DNA of 64,000 nt from Paraburkholderia polaris (GCF_012927345.1 NZ_JABBGJ010000028.1:1-64000); one strand, 5' to 3'. Positions 9,278 through 19,165 are shown, counted from the first letter of the stretch. The notes: a model not told the origin generated them from the letters alone. Numbers and translations are program-made.

Positions 9278-9519
9278 TTATAGTATTCTCATGAAAATAT
9301 TCCCTTGCCACGCTGACGCTCACCACTGGTAAGCCATAAAAGCCGCATCTGACGAGAAGAATGCGCGCAACGTCCCGCCTCACGGCGTAAGACTGCAGGG
9401 GATTAGGTTTAGGGGCTCGTTACAGAGCCGTGGCGCGACGCGAGCTAGTCGAGATGTCGACCGGCTGCACGACGTCGGCGTTCGTTCATGCCGATGGTCA
9501 TTCTTGATACGCCCGTAAG

Positions 9520-10581
9520 CTAAGAAGCCCCGACCACGAATTCGATCTCGACGCGCCGGTTCGGCGCAAGGCATCGCACCAGTTCATCGCGCTTCGTTTG
9601 CTGACAGGTAACCAGCTGATTCGCGCTGCCTTGACCCTGTGCGGTTATTGGCAAGGTTACGCCGTGATTGCTTAGATACTGCCGGACCGTCTGCGCGCGC
9701 TGCAAAGAAAGACCCTGGTTATAAGCATCGCTGCCGAGGCGGTCGGCGTAGCCGGTGATCTTCAACTCGCGTATCGCGGGGACGTTCTTAAGACCCGTCA
9801 CCACGTCGTCGAGATGTTGCTTGCCAGCCGGCAGAATCGCCGCCTCGTTGCCGCCGTTGAAACGGAACAGGGAGTCGGCCCTCAGCGTTATCTTTTTCGG
9901 TGCCTGCGCCGCAGGTTCCGGTGCAGATGTGGGCTTCGCTTGCGAGCATTGCAACGCCGTTTCCGCTGATTTCCGAAGGTTGTTTTGGACCTCCGGCAAG
10001 CGCTTTTCGGCGTTGGAGAAACTCCGCGTCCATGCGTCATGTCCAGCTTGCATGAGTTCGACTTCGGCACATGCCAAGGGCTGTTGCGCGGGCGGGCATT
10101 GAGCGGTGGCGGGATCAGATTTGATGGTATTGACGATCTTCCACAGATCAGGGCGCACCGTCGATACAGTTCGCAAGGCCGGATTGGCCGCGGATAACGG
10201 CGTGCCATTTTCGAGGGCCATCGTAATCATTGCAGTCTGACCGATTGCTTCTTCGACGAAGCCCCAGTGGTCGTTAGCCTGCCAAGCCTGTTGGCCAGCG
10301 TCTAACCAGCATTGCGCTTTCGCGTGGAAATAGCTGTCTTTGTCGCCGGGCAATTGGTCGAGCCGCTGTTGCAACGATGCCAGCGCGGTGCGGCTGCTGA
10401 CGATCGGCGCGTAGGTGTCGATCCATTGCCCGTTGACCGCGCCTGCGGCCTCGTCCTGTGAGGCGCCGACGCCGGTTTTCAGCACGGTGGCATCTTCGAT
10501 GCCGAGCCGCTCACGTGCGGTGTGATCCGCGCAACCTGACAAGGCCAACGCGAATGCGAGGATCGTTAGCTGGAGTTTCAT
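9520..10581 (-). CDS. OmpA-family lipoprotein
   Basis: The 353-residue protein has a lipoprotein signal with lipobox LSGC (Cys17), so it is predicted to be lipid-anchored and exported. The middle region (about 40-220) is helical and unrecognised. The C-terminal 115 residues form an OmpA/Pal-like peptidoglycan-binding domain, with LKITGYADRLGSDAYNQGLS and RAQTVRQYL followed by a terminal NRRVEIEF motif. It presumably bridges the outer membrane and peptidoglycan. It is followed by the signalling operon on the same strand, with 242 bp between, and may or may not belong to it. Confidence 0.88.
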   Translation of the reverse strand: MKLQLTILAFALALSGCADHTARERLGIEDATVLKTGVGASQDEAAGAVNGQWIDTYAPIVSSRTALASLQQRLDQLPGDKDSYFHAKAQCWLDAGQQAWQANDHWGFVEEAIGQTAMITMALENGTPLSAANPALRTVSTVRPDLWKIVNTIKSDPATAQCPPAQQPLACAEVELMQAGHDAWTRSFSNAEKRLPEVQNNLRKSAETALQCSQAKPTSAPEPAAQAPKKITLRADSLFRFNGGNEAAILPAGKQHLDDVVTGLKNVPAIRELKITGYADRLGSDAYNQGLSLQRAQTVRQYLSNHGVTLPITAQGQGSANQLVTCQQTKRDELVRCLAPNRRVEIEFVVGAS

Positions 10582-11060
10582 TGAATTTTCTGCGTCGAAC
10601 GCATCTTCTTTAAGATGGTTCTGAGTATGAAGAGACGCAGATAGGGGGGGAATGGGAAGATTCTTAGAATGACGTCAGAAAGTTGAGACTTTTGGGAAAG
10701 TCGCGTCAAACGCGGGAAGTGCTCAGTATTGGAAAAGAATTGGGACATTTGCGTGAGCCGCGATGTCGCCACAATGCAAGGCTCGGCGCTATAGATCAAT
10801 ACGGTGCCGGCGTGCTGCTCGGCTTATGAGCTCAGTGAAATTTCCCCGAAATGTCCGTCTTCACGCGTCACGCGTTTCAGAACGGTCCTACAGACCAGCC
10901 TCTCCACGGCACGCACAATCAACGTCTGATAGAACTTGCATGCCCTGGCGTGCTCGGCACCCAGTAGAGCGTCTATCTCCATACAAGTCCAAAGTGCCGG
11001 TTCGATTTCACCGTTCACGGCCGCCGGACCGACCGCTCAACGGACACCTGCTCCTCATCC
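10582..11060. other. intergenic region upstream of two divergent genes
   Basis: These 479 bases separate the lipoprotein gene (minus) from the TPR gene (plus) and must hold both promoters. A minus-strand open frame of 64 codons (10824-11018, MNGEIEPALWTCMEID...) has no recognisable domain and no clear ribosome site. It could be a small gene or a remnant of something larger. I see no insertion sequence, RNA gene or clear operator here. Confidence 0.4.
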
Positions 11061-12608
11061 ATGTCAATCCTTTCCCCCGTGCCATCTGACGAAATTGCGA
11101 CCTGGTACGACGAGGCCTTCGAAGCCCGTCGCGCGGGCAATCTCGACACGGCGCAGTCACTCCTTGATCGAATCCTTACCCAAGCCCCAAAACACGCCGG
11201 GGCTCTGTACTCGCACGGAGTGTTGGCCCTTGAGTCGAATCAGCTCGAATCAGCACAACGCTGGATCGAGCGCGCAATCGAGGTTCAACCCAGTCCGGTT
11301 TTCTATAACACCCTCTACATCGTTCAAATCAGACTGGGGGCGTTCGCCAGCGCCGAACAAACTGTCCAGCGGGGCCTCACACTCCGGCCCGACTCGCCTA
11401 TGCTCCACTTCAACTTGGGGGTAACACTGGAACGACAGGGACGTCTCGAAGACGCAGCCATCTGCTATCGCAGGGTTCTTGAATTCGAGCCGGATAACCC
11501 GAGAGCGCACGCTAGCCTAGGCGACCTCGCCATGGCTCTTGATGTATTGGACGACGCGGAGCGGCACCTCAAGCGCGCCGTGGCCCTCACGCCCACCGAT
11601 CTCCCGACTCGCGCTGCTCTTGCTGGTACCTTGCTCACTGCGGGCCGCTATGAGGAAGCTTGGCCTTATTACGAAGACCGCTGGGTCACGGGCGTGACTG
11701 CCGACGGGCGCCCTCACGCGGTGCGCCCGCAAGTGCCGCTGCCGCAGTGGAATGGCGAAACTTCGGACACGACAAAACGTACGCACAAGGGGCGCGTCCA
11801 GACAGCGCGGCTGCTGGTCATTCCCGAGCAAGGCTACGGGGACAGCCTGCAGTTTGTGCGCTACCTCCCAATGGCACTCACGCGCTTTTCAAAGGTAGGC
11901 TACGTCTGCCCGCCGCCCTTGCGGCGCCTGTACGGACAGTCATTGTGCTCGCGCTGGCCTGGCCTCGTGCTGCTCTACCGGGAACAGGTCCGCGAACGTG
12001 ACTGGGACTGCCACAGCCCTTTGATGTCGTTGCCACGGGCATTCGGCACCCGACTGGATAGCATTCCGGCTACCGTCCCCTACCTTTATGCCGATGCCGG
12101 GCGCGCCGCCAGATGGCACACGAGACTGGCCGCATTGCCGGGCTCCGATCTGCCGCGGGTAGGCATTGTGTGGGCGGGCGGCCATTCAGGCTTGGCAGTG
12201 GATCGCGAGCGCAGCCTGACGTCCACGCAAATTGCACCGCTGCTCGCCTTGACACACGTACGCTGGATCAGCCTGCAAAAGACTGATGACCCGGCAAAGC
12301 TCGCCGACCCAGCAAGCAAAGCACGTCTAAAAGACTGGACGGATGAAATCACGGACTTTGCGGATACCGCCGCGCTGATCGAGAACCTCGACCTAGTGAT
12401 CTCTGTCGACACGTCGGTTGCGCACCTCGCCGCAGCGATGGGCAAGCCGGTCTGGCTGCTCAACCGTTTCGCAGGTTGCTGGCGCTGGTTGCGCGATCGG
12501 GATGACAGTCCCTGGTATCCCAGCGTGCGTCTCTTCACCCAGTCGCAGCGAGGCAACTGGGATGATGTGCTGGCACGGGTAGCCGCAGAGCTAAAGCAGC
12601 GCTTCTAG
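11061..12608 (+). CDS. TPR protein with GT9-like C-terminal domain
   Basis: The 515-residue protein starts with tetratricopeptide repeats (about residues 10-215; examples are ALYSHGVLALESNQLESAQ and PMLHFNLGVTLERQGRLEDA). The C-terminal domain carries two signatures of a glycosyltransferase-like family fused to TPRs: VIPEQGYGDSLQFVRYLP (about 255) and SVDTSVAHLAAAMGKPVWLL (about 452). Proteins of this type are common in proteobacteria, and most have no known acceptor. A role in glycan or protein glycosylation is inferred. No glycan cluster surrounds it. The ribosome site before the ATG is weak. Confidence 0.82.
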   Translation: MSILSPVPSDEIATWYDEAFEARRAGNLDTAQSLLDRILTQAPKHAGALYSHGVLALESNQLESAQRWIERAIEVQPSPVFYNTLYIVQIRLGAFASAEQTVQRGLTLRPDSPMLHFNLGVTLERQGRLEDAAICYRRVLEFEPDNPRAHASLGDLAMALDVLDDAERHLKRAVALTPTDLPTRAALAGTLLTAGRYEEAWPYYEDRWVTGVTADGRPHAVRPQVPLPQWNGETSDTTKRTHKGRVQTARLLVIPEQGYGDSLQFVRYLPMALTRFSKVGYVCPPPLRRLYGQSLCSRWPGLVLLYREQVRERDWDCHSPLMSLPRAFGTRLDSIPATVPYLYADAGRAARWHTRLAALPGSDLPRVGIVWAGGHSGLAVDRERSLTSTQIAPLLALTHVRWISLQKTDDPAKLADPASKARLKDWTDEITDFADTAALIENLDLVISVDTSVAHLAAAMGKPVWLLNRFAGCWRWLRDRDDSPWYPSVRLFTQSQRGNWDDVLARVAAELKQRF

Positions 12609-12756
12609 ACCCACGAAAGGCATCGCGGCGGACAAATCGTGCGCTGGCCGCCGCCGCGAAGCGCCCCACGCACCGTCTCATCACATCCCTGTGTCGTTCA
12701 TCCAGCGCGACCGTCAGACGCTAAATCACGACAACCACAACGCATCCGCCTGACAC

Positions 12757-13596
12757 TCAGGCCTTTACCGCCCGCGCCGCATTCCTTCCCCGCAACCACT
12801 CAAGCGCCAGCAACAAGCAAGTCGAAAACACAATCAAAATTGTCGCCAGCGCCGCAATCGTCGGGCTGATGTTCTCGCGGATGCCCGTAAACATTTGCCG
12901 CGGCAGCGTCGTCTGATCCGCGCCTGCGAGAAACAGCGTCACCACCACCTCATCGAACGAAGTCGCAAACGCGAATAGCGCACCCGAAATCACACCCGGT
13001 GCAATCACCGGCAACGTGATACGGAAAAACGTCGTCACCGGATTCGCGCCCAGCGACAAACTGGCGCGCACAAGGTTGTAATTGAAGCCCTGCAGCGTCG
13101 CCGCCACCGTCGTCACGACAAATGGCACACCAAGCGACGCATGCGCCAGAATCAGCCCGATATAAGTATTCGCCAGCCCCAGCGGCGCAAAGAACAGATA
13201 CATGCCGACGCCGACCACCACCACCGGCACGATCATCGGCGAAATCAGGATCGCCATCAGCAGCGCCTTGCCGCGAAAGTTCGCTTTGGTCAGCCCGATT
13301 GCAGCAAGCGTGCCGAGAACAGTTGCAACCACAGTCGCCGACGGCGCCACGATAAAGCTATTCTTCGCCGCCATGCGCCATTCATCGGATGCAATCAGAT
13401 TTTGGTACCAGCGCAGCGACCAGCCCGGAATCGGATACACGAGAAACGTGCTCGACGAAAACGACAGCGGCACAATCGCCAGCACCGGCAAAATCAGATA
13501 TAGCAGCGTCAGCACGGCAAGCGCGCGCAGCGCGAAATACCACACGCGTTCGACCAAAGACGTGTGCGGCGCAAACAAGGGCTTGGCAAGTTTCAT
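12757..13596 (-). CDS. ABC transporter permease (PotC-like), polyamine/opine type
   Basis: This 279-residue inner-membrane permease has about six transmembrane helices and the EAA loop RASLSLGANPVTTFFRITLPVIAPG (about 180-205), which contacts the ATPase. It is the last gene of the operon ATPase, binding protein, permease, permease. The gap to the upstream permease is 24 bases. It pairs with the larger permease to form the transport channel. The sequence and operon type match the PAAT/POPT group of spermidine/putrescine-like importers. The actual substrate cannot be read from sequence. Confidence 0.9.
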   Translation of the reverse strand: MKLAKPLFAPHTSLVERVWYFALRALAVLTLLYLILPVLAIVPLSFSSSTFLVYPIPGWSLRWYQNLIASDEWRMAAKNSFIVAPSATVVATVLGTLAAIGLTKANFRGKALLMAILISPMIVPVVVVGVGMYLFFAPLGLANTYIGLILAHASLGVPFVVTTVAATLQGFNYNLVRASLSLGANPVTTFFRITLPVIAPGVISGALFAFATSFDEVVVTLFLAGADQTTLPRQMFTGIRENISPTIAALATILIVFSTCLLLALEWLRGRNAARAVKA

Positions 13597-13620
13597 CGTG
13601 AGTAAGCTCCGTTTAGCTAA

Positions 13621-14898
13621 TCAGCCAAGGCTCAGTGACGAACGCGTAAAGCGCCCGTAGATGACATACAGCACGAGCGTCGCGGCGAGCAGCAAACCGC
13701 CGAGCGCACACGCCATGCCCCAGTTGATCGTCACGTTGGTGAAGTACGCGACGTAGTAGCTGACCATCTGGTCGCCCGGTCCTCCGAGCAATGCCGGCGT
13801 GATGTAGTAGCCGATCGCCAGAATGAACACGAGCAACGCACCCGCGCCGATGCCCGGATAAGTTTGCGGCACATACACGCGCCAGAATGCGGCGAATGGA
13901 TGGCTGCCCAGCGAAATCGCGGCACGCTGGTAAGTCGGCGGGATCGACTTCATCACGCTATACAGCGGCAGGATCATGAACGGCAGCAAAATGTGCGTCA
14001 TCGAGATGTACACGCCGGTGCGGTTGAATAGCAGCGACAGCGGGTCATGCAGCAGCCCGCTTGCAATCAGCGCTTTGTTCACCAGCCCTTCGCTTTGCAG
14101 AATCACGATCCACGCGGCGACGCGCACGAGGATCGACGTCCAGAACGGAATCAACACAAGAATCATCACCAGATTCGCGCGACGGTCGGACAGCGTCGAG
14201 ATCCAGTATGCGAGCGGGTAGCCGAGCAGCAGCGCGAAAAACGTCACGGCTGCGCCGATCACGAACGTGCGCTTGAACACGGCGAGATAAATCTGTTGAT
14301 CAGGATCCGTCGGGATAACTTGGCCGAACGCGTCCTGCTTGTGGTCCAACGAAGCCAGTAGATAGAACGGCGAATACGCCCCTGAATTCTTTGCAATCGC
14401 TTGCCAGTAGGCGATGTCGTTCCAGCGCTCGTCGAGTTCGACGAATTTCGCGTGAACCTGGGCAGGCGTGAGATTCAACGGCTTGCTGTTGTCGTCGACG
14501 AACGGCATCGCGTGTGCCGATTTCGCTACCAGAGAGCGATAGCCGGGAATTTCGACATTCAAGCGGCGCGCCAGCGCACCCATGCCATCGCTATCGGCGA
14601 CCGCGGCGAGGTCAACAGCCAATGCGGTATACGCTGCGTCAGGAGGCAGCGTCTTGCGATCCCAACCGCTCAACGCGTTCAGCGTATGCGGCAAAGCGTT
14701 GACCACTTCCGGATTCTGCGCGGCGCGCGTCAACAGCGCACCGATCGGTACAACGAAAATCAGCAACAGAAAAATGGCGAGCGGCGCAATCAGCAGCAGC
14801 GCCATCGCGCGCTTCTTCGCTTCCGCGGCCTTCAGTTCGCGTTTGAGCCGAACACTCGACTCAGGCGTCGAATCGTCGGCGATCGTCATCGTAGTCAC
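13621..14898 (-). CDS. ABC transporter permease (PotB-like) with large extracytoplasmic insert
   Basis: The 425-residue permease is longer than the usual 280-310 residues. The first helix (about 30-52) is followed by roughly 150 polar residues (about 55-205, including NALSGWDRKTLPPDAAY and LVAKSAHAMPFVDD) before the remaining helices. The insert is predicted to be periplasmic. The EAA loop reads AAISLGSHPFAAFWRVYVPQ. This architecture occurs in a subgroup of polyamine-type permeases in Burkholderiales. The gene follows the tandem hairpin repeats at 14912-15061, and its leader carries AGGAGA. Confidence 0.9.
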   Translation of the reverse strand: MTTMTIADDSTPESSVRLKRELKAAEAKKRAMALLLIAPLAIFLLLIFVVPIGALLTRAAQNPEVVNALPHTLNALSGWDRKTLPPDAAYTALAVDLAAVADSDGMGALARRLNVEIPGYRSLVAKSAHAMPFVDDNSKPLNLTPAQVHAKFVELDERWNDIAYWQAIAKNSGAYSPFYLLASLDHKQDAFGQVIPTDPDQQIYLAVFKRTFVIGAAVTFFALLLGYPLAYWISTLSDRRANLVMILVLIPFWTSILVRVAAWIVILQSEGLVNKALIASGLLHDPLSLLFNRTGVYISMTHILLPFMILPLYSVMKSIPPTYQRAAISLGSHPFAAFWRVYVPQTYPGIGAGALLVFILAIGYYITPALLGGPGDQMVSYYVAYFTNVTINWGMACALGGLLLAATLVLYVIYGRFTRSSLSLG

Positions 14899-14911
14899 AC
14901 CTGTCTCCTGT

Positions 14912-15061
14912 GTCGACGGGAGTTAGCGCTTTAGCGCTTACTCCCGTCCCATGCAAAGCGAGTCGACGGGAGTTAGCGCTTTAGCGCTTACTCCTGTCCC
15001 ATGCAAGGCGAGTCGACGGGAGTTAGCGCTTTAGCGCTTACTCCTGTCCCATGCATCCAGA
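14912..15061. repeat. three tandem 50-bp repeats, each a near-perfect hairpin
   Basis: Units start at 14912, 14962 and 15012. In the first unit, arms GACGGGAGT and ACTCCCGTC enclose a second stem AGCGC / GCGCT with loop TTTA, separated by a single T/T mismatch. Each unit ends with a CATGCA-type tail. Units two and three share one C-to-T change in the distal arm. The array lies between the binding-protein gene and the permease gene, in the transcribed leader of the permeases. A related element occurs at 54112-54204. Confidence 0.92.
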
Positions 15062-15157
15062 CGAGCCCGCACATCATTCAGATATGCGCGCGTTGTATCG
15101 CATCAGTCCGGCACGGCTTCACTAACAAAGAAGCCGCACCGCCTCATACAAGCTTGA

Positions 15158-16207
15158 TTACTTCGAAGCCCACGACGAAAAACGCTGCTCCAATTCATCG
15201 CCATGATCGGTCCAGAACGCAAGGTTCTGCAGCACTGCGTTCTTGCCATTAGCCGGCGAGTTCGGCAGATTGGCGAGCGTCTTTGGATCGAGCGCCTTGA
15301 TGGCCGCCACGTTCACCGGACCGTAAGCGATGTTGTGCGCGTAGTCCTGTTGCGGCTTCGACGAAAGCGAATACGCGATGTACTTCTCGGCCAGCGCCTT
15401 GTTCGGCGTGCCCTTCGGAATCGCCCAATAGTCGAGGTCGTAAATGCTGCCGTTCCACACCACCTTGAGGTTCTTGCCTTCCTTCTGCGCGGCGTCGATG
15501 CGGCCGTTGTACGCAGTCGACATCACCACGTCACCCGCGACGAGGAATTGCGGCGGCTGTGCGCCCGCTTCCCACCACTGGATATTCGGCTTCAGTTCGT
15601 CGAGCTTCTTGAATGCGCGGTCCTGGCCCTCCTTGGTGGCGAGCACCTTGTAGACATCCTTCGGCGGCACGCCATCGGCCATCAGCGCGAATTCGAGGTT
15701 GTAGCGCGCGCCCTTGCGCATCGCACGCTTGCCCGGGAATTTCTTCACGTCCCAGAAATCGGCCCAACCCGTCGGGGCGGTTTTCAGCTTGTCGGCGTTA
15801 TAAGCGAGCGCCGTCGACCACACGAAGAAGCCCACGCCACAGGTTTGCGGCGCTTCCGGAATGAGATCCGACTTCTTGCCGATCTTCGACCAGTCGAGCT
15901 TCTCGTACAGCCCTTCATCACAGCCACGGCCGATGTCGCCGGATTCGACTTCCACCACGTCCCAGTTCACATGCTTCGCTTCGACCATCGCCTTCACTTT
16001 GGCCTGCTCACCGTTGTATTCGACGGCGGTTACCTTGTTGCTGGTTTGCGTTTCGAACGGCTGGTTGAATGCGACCTTTTGCGCGTCGCCATTCGCGCCG
16101 CCGAAGTTGACGACCGTCAGTTCAGCTGCATTGACTTGCGCGGCGCCCAGCGCGAGCGCCACAGCACCGACAGCGATGGCGCAGCGCGATTTCCCGATCT
16201 TGCTCAT
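15158..16207 (-). CDS. ABC transporter substrate-binding protein (PotD-like)
   Basis: This 349-residue periplasmic binding protein starts with a Sec signal (residues 1-27, ending VNAAEL). The mature part begins LTVVNFGGANGDAQKVAF, the usual opening of the SBP_bac_8/PotD group. YNGRIDAAQKEGKN and LDYWAIPKGTPNKALAEKYI lie in the C-terminal lobe. It captures a cationic or amino-acid-like solute and delivers it to the two permeases. The ribosome site is AAAGGAGAG. A 177-bp gap separates it from the ATPase gene, and the hairpin array follows it downstream. Confidence 0.92.
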   Translation of the reverse strand: MSKIGKSRCAIAVGAVALALGAAQVNAAELTVVNFGGANGDAQKVAFNQPFETQTSNKVTAVEYNGEQAKVKAMVEAKHVNWDVVEVESGDIGRGCDEGLYEKLDWSKIGKKSDLIPEAPQTCGVGFFVWSTALAYNADKLKTAPTGWADFWDVKKFPGKRAMRKGARYNLEFALMADGVPPKDVYKVLATKEGQDRAFKKLDELKPNIQWWEAGAQPPQFLVAGDVVMSTAYNGRIDAAQKEGKNLKVVWNGSIYDLDYWAIPKGTPNKALAEKYIAYSLSSKPQQDYAHNIAYGPVNVAAIKALDPKTLANLPNSPANGKNAVLQNLAFWTDHGDELEQRFSSWASK

Positions 16208-16384
16208 GGTGTGTTGCTCTCCTTTGGTGGTGTGTTTTTCAGCTCAGTACGACGTGGTTTTTTTGTGCTGCTTGATGGCCCTGCTTGATGCTTTCTACAT
16301 GCGTCGATCAGCTTGCTTCGATAGACCCGGCTCCGATCTGACTGCGCCAGGTGAAGGCCCCATGAACGCGCGACGCAGACGTGT

Positions 16385-17482
16385 TCAAGCTCCTGCAAAT
16401 ACCCGCAGATGCTCAGGCGCGAACTCCAGCGCAACCGGCGCACCAGGCGCGAAGGTTTCGAGTGCATCGGTGCCGAGCGGCACTTTCACGAAGCACTCGT
16501 CCTGTTCTGGCAGACCACAGCGCATCCGCACGTGGTCACCGAAATAGATCAGCCCGCGCGCTTCGCCGCTTAGCGCGTTGGCGCCAGGCCGTGATACGCC
16601 GTTCGCAAGCTTCATGCGTTCGGGCCGGATACACGCAACCGCCGGCGTGCCCGCCCGCGCGCCACCGATATTGCGTCCCGTGAGCCGCGTACCGTCAATC
16701 AAATGAAACTCGCAGTACTCGCCGTCGACGTTTGCGATCGTGCCGCGCAGCTTGTTGCTGTCGCCGATGAAGTTCGCGACGAACTCGTTGCAAGGCGATT
16801 CGTAAAGACGGTCGACGGTATCGAGTTGCTGCACGATGCCTTTGTCGAACACGGCGACGCGGTCGGACATAGTCAGCGCTTCGCCCTGATCGTGCGTGAC
16901 GTACACGAACGTCACACCGAGCTTCTCGTGCAATGATTTAAGTTCGTACTGCATGTGTTCGCGCAACTGCTTGTCGAGTGCGCCGAGCGGCTCGTCCATC
17001 AGCACGAGCTTCGGCTCGAACACCAGCGCCCGCGCCAGCGCAATACGTTGCTGCTGGCCGCCGGAAAGCTGCGCCGGATAACGCTTCGCGAAGCTTTCCA
17101 TGCGCACCATCTTCAGCGCGTTATGGGTGCGATGCGCGCGTTCCTCGGCCGAGAGTTTGCGCACCGTAAGCGGATACGCGACGTTCTGCTCGACCGTCAA
17201 ATGCGGAAACAGCGCGTAGTTCTGAAACACCATGCCGATGTTGCGCTTATGCGGCGGCACGGTATTAAGCAACGTGCCGTCGAGCCAGATCTCGCCGCCG
17301 GTGGGAAATTCGAAGCCCGCCAGCATCATCAGACACGTGGTTTTCCCTGATCCGGACGGTCCAAGCAGCGTCAGGAATTCGCCCTGATAGATATCCAGAT
17401 CGAGTTGTTTGACGACCAGCGTTTCGCCGTCGTACGTCTTGCGCACACCTCGAAAGCTGACGATCACGTCATCGGTTTTCAT
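16385..17482 (-). CDS. ABC transporter ATP-binding protein (PotA-like)
   Basis: The chosen ATG at 17482 (MKTDDVIVSFRGV) is preceded by AGAGGAG. A longer frame to 17554 lacks support. The 365-residue ATPase has Walker A GPSGSGKTT, signature LSGGQQQRIALARAL, Walker B VLMDEPLGALD and the switch His in VTHDQGEAL. A C-terminal TOBE-like region covers about 270-365. It energises the import complex from the cytoplasmic side. It is the first gene of the minus-strand operon, facing the divergent MocR regulator, whose operator region probably includes its promoter. Confidence 0.94.
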   Translation of the reverse strand: MKTDDVIVSFRGVRKTYDGETLVVKQLDLDIYQGEFLTLLGPSGSGKTTCLMMLAGFEFPTGGEIWLDGTLLNTVPPHKRNIGMVFQNYALFPHLTVEQNVAYPLTVRKLSAEERAHRTHNALKMVRMESFAKRYPAQLSGGQQQRIALARALVFEPKLVLMDEPLGALDKQLREHMQYELKSLHEKLGVTFVYVTHDQGEALTMSDRVAVFDKGIVQQLDTVDRLYESPCNEFVANFIGDSNKLRGTIANVDGEYCEFHLIDGTRLTGRNIGGARAGTPAVACIRPERMKLANGVSRPGANALSGEARGLIYFGDHVRMRCGLPEQDECFVKVPLGTDALETFAPGAPVALEFAPEHLRVFAGA

Positions 17483-17567
17483 ACCTTCGTCTCCTCTGCG
17501 GTCCGGCTGGCTCCCTCTGCAAAACAGCGGGATTGTGTCAATTGCGTGGCTCACTATAGTCCCTTAC

Positions 17568-17609
17568 GGTTCTACAATATGGAACCATTTCATTATTCCG
17601 GATAGAACC
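17568..17609. promoter_or_regulatory. probable MocR operator in the divergent promoter region
   Basis: GGTTC (17568) and GAACC (17582) form an inverted repeat with a 9-base spacer. A second GAACC lies at 17605, 23 bases after the first in the same orientation. Mixed inverted and direct copies fit the two-site binding known for MocR regulators. The site lies between the MocR start and the ABC operon start. Binding is inferred. Confidence 0.6.
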
Positions 17610-17611
17610 AC

Positions 17612-19165
17612 TTGGACACCGTGATCTTGTCGGATTGGCTCGCCGCGCGGCTTGACCGCACGGCCGCCGAACCGGTCTACAGGCAGACGTTGCGGCTGAT
17701 GCAGCAGGCCATCCTGACCGGCCAGTTGCCGCCCGGCACCAAGCTGCCCAGTTCGCGCACGCTCGCCGAAGACCTCGGCATCGCGCGCAATACGGTGCTG
17801 CACGTCTACGATCAGTTGACCGCCGAAGGCTATGTGATCTCGACCACCGGTAGCGGCACCTATGTCGCCGACACGCGGCCGGATACTGCGGCGGTGAATA
17901 CGCGCGAGAAGCCGGCGGTGGCGAGCGTCGATGCGGACAGTGCTAATCAAGCCGCCGCGACCGCAAAGCCGCCAAAACGCGATCTAGGCGACCTCTCCAC
18001 GCGCGGACGCAGGCTCATCGATCAGGCCGGCGTCTCCGCCAAACAGTGGGGTGCGTTCATGCCGGGCGTACCCGACGTCGCCGAATTTCCGGCGCGCACG
18101 TGGAGCCGTTTGCAGGCAAGGTTGTGGAAGGAAGCCAATCCGGATCTGCTGACCTATGCGCCGGGCGGCGGCTATAGGCCGTTAAGGCGCGCGTTGTCCG
18201 ATTACCTGCGCGTCGCGCGCTCGGTGAATTGCACGCCCGATCAGATCATCATCACGACGGGCATTCATCAATCGATTGATCTGGCGGTGCGTCTATTGAC
18301 CGACGTCGGCGATCGCGCGTGGGTGGAAGAGCCGTGCTATTGGGGCGCGCGCAGCGTGCTGCAATCGTCGGGGATCACGCTGGTGCCGGTGCCGGTTGAT
18401 GCCGAAGGTCTCAACCCACGCGAACAAGATTTGCAACAACCGCCGCGCCTCGCGCTCGTTACTCCGTCGCATCAATATCCGCTCGGCATGGTGATGAGTC
18501 TTGCGCGCCGCCGCACGCTGCTCGAGTATGCGCGCCAGCACAACGTCTGGATCATCGAGGACGACTACGACAGCGAGTTCCGCTACGGCAGCCGTCCGCT
18601 AGCATCGCTGCAAGGGCTCGACGACGCCGGCCAGGTGATCTACGTCGGCAGCTTGGGGAAGATGCTGTTTCCAGGTTTGCGGATCGGCTACATGATCGCG
18701 CCGGAGCATCTGGTGGATACGTTCCGCACGGGCGTGGCCGAGCTGTATCGCGAGGGGCAGCTAATGCAGCAGGCGGTGATGACCGACTTCATCATGGACG
18801 GCCATCTCACGTCGCATGTTCGCCGTATGCGTGCGCTATACGGCGAACGCAGGCAGATTCTGATCGACGCGATTACCGCGCGTTTCGGCAACGAACTCCC
18901 GGTGATGGGCGACGAGGCCGGTTTGCATCTGGTGCTCGGCCTGCCCGATCATGCGAACGATCGCGCGGTCACGGCAGCCGCTTACGATGCCGGCGTGATC
19001 GTGCGGCCGCTCGCTGCCTACTACAGCAGCGAGACGCCCGCGCGACGCGGGCTGCTGCTGGGCTACGCGTGCGTGGCAAACGAGAAGATCGGCCCGGCGT
19101 TCGACACCCTCGCGCGAGTGATCGAGCAGACGGCGTTGAAGAAAAAGCCTACGCGCGCCGCTTAA
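17612..19165 (+). CDS. MocR-type transcriptional regulator (GntR HTH plus aminotransferase domain)
   Basis: The 517-residue protein joins a GntR winged helix (about 15-80, KLPSSRTLAEDLGIARNTV) to a fold-type I aminotransferase-like domain (about 150-505). The PLP lysine is Lys350 in YVGSLGKMLFPG. DDYDSEFRYG provides the usual cofactor-binding Asp/Tyr region. It presumably senses a PLP-reactive amine and regulates the divergent ABC importer, which agrees with a polyamine, amino-acid or opine substrate. The listed start is TTG at 17612. GTG at 17621 is an alternative, and neither has a strong ribosome site. Confidence 0.92.
   Translation: MDTVILSDWLAARLDRTAAEPVYRQTLRLMQQAILTGQLPPGTKLPSSRTLAEDLGIARNTVLHVYDQLTAEGYVISTTGSGTYVADTRPDTAAVNTREKPAVASVDADSANQAAATAKPPKRDLGDLSTRGRRLIDQAGVSAKQWGAFMPGVPDVAEFPARTWSRLQARLWKEANPDLLTYAPGGGYRPLRRALSDYLRVARSVNCTPDQIIITTGIHQSIDLAVRLLTDVGDRAWVEEPCYWGARSVLQSSGITLVPVPVDAEGLNPREQDLQQPPRLALVTPSHQYPLGMVMSLARRRTLLEYARQHNVWIIEDDYDSEFRYGSRPLASLQGLDDAGQVIYVGSLGKMLFPGLRIGYMIAPEHLVDTFRTGVAELYREGQLMQQAVMTDFIMDGHLTSHVRRMRALYGERRQILIDAITARFGNELPVMGDEAGLHLVLGLPDHANDRAVTAAAYDAGVIVRPLAAYYSSETPARRGLLLGYACVANEKIGPAFDTLARVIEQTALKKKPTRAA

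Noticed and set aside
14912..15061. Three evenly spaced repeats that could suggest a CRISPR array
   Set aside because: The units are contiguous 50-bp copies without variable spacers, and no cas genes are present.
16208..16384. Gap between the ATPase and binding-protein genes checked for a riboswitch or small gene
   Set aside because: It is only 177 bases with a T-rich stretch. No recognisable structure or frame was found.
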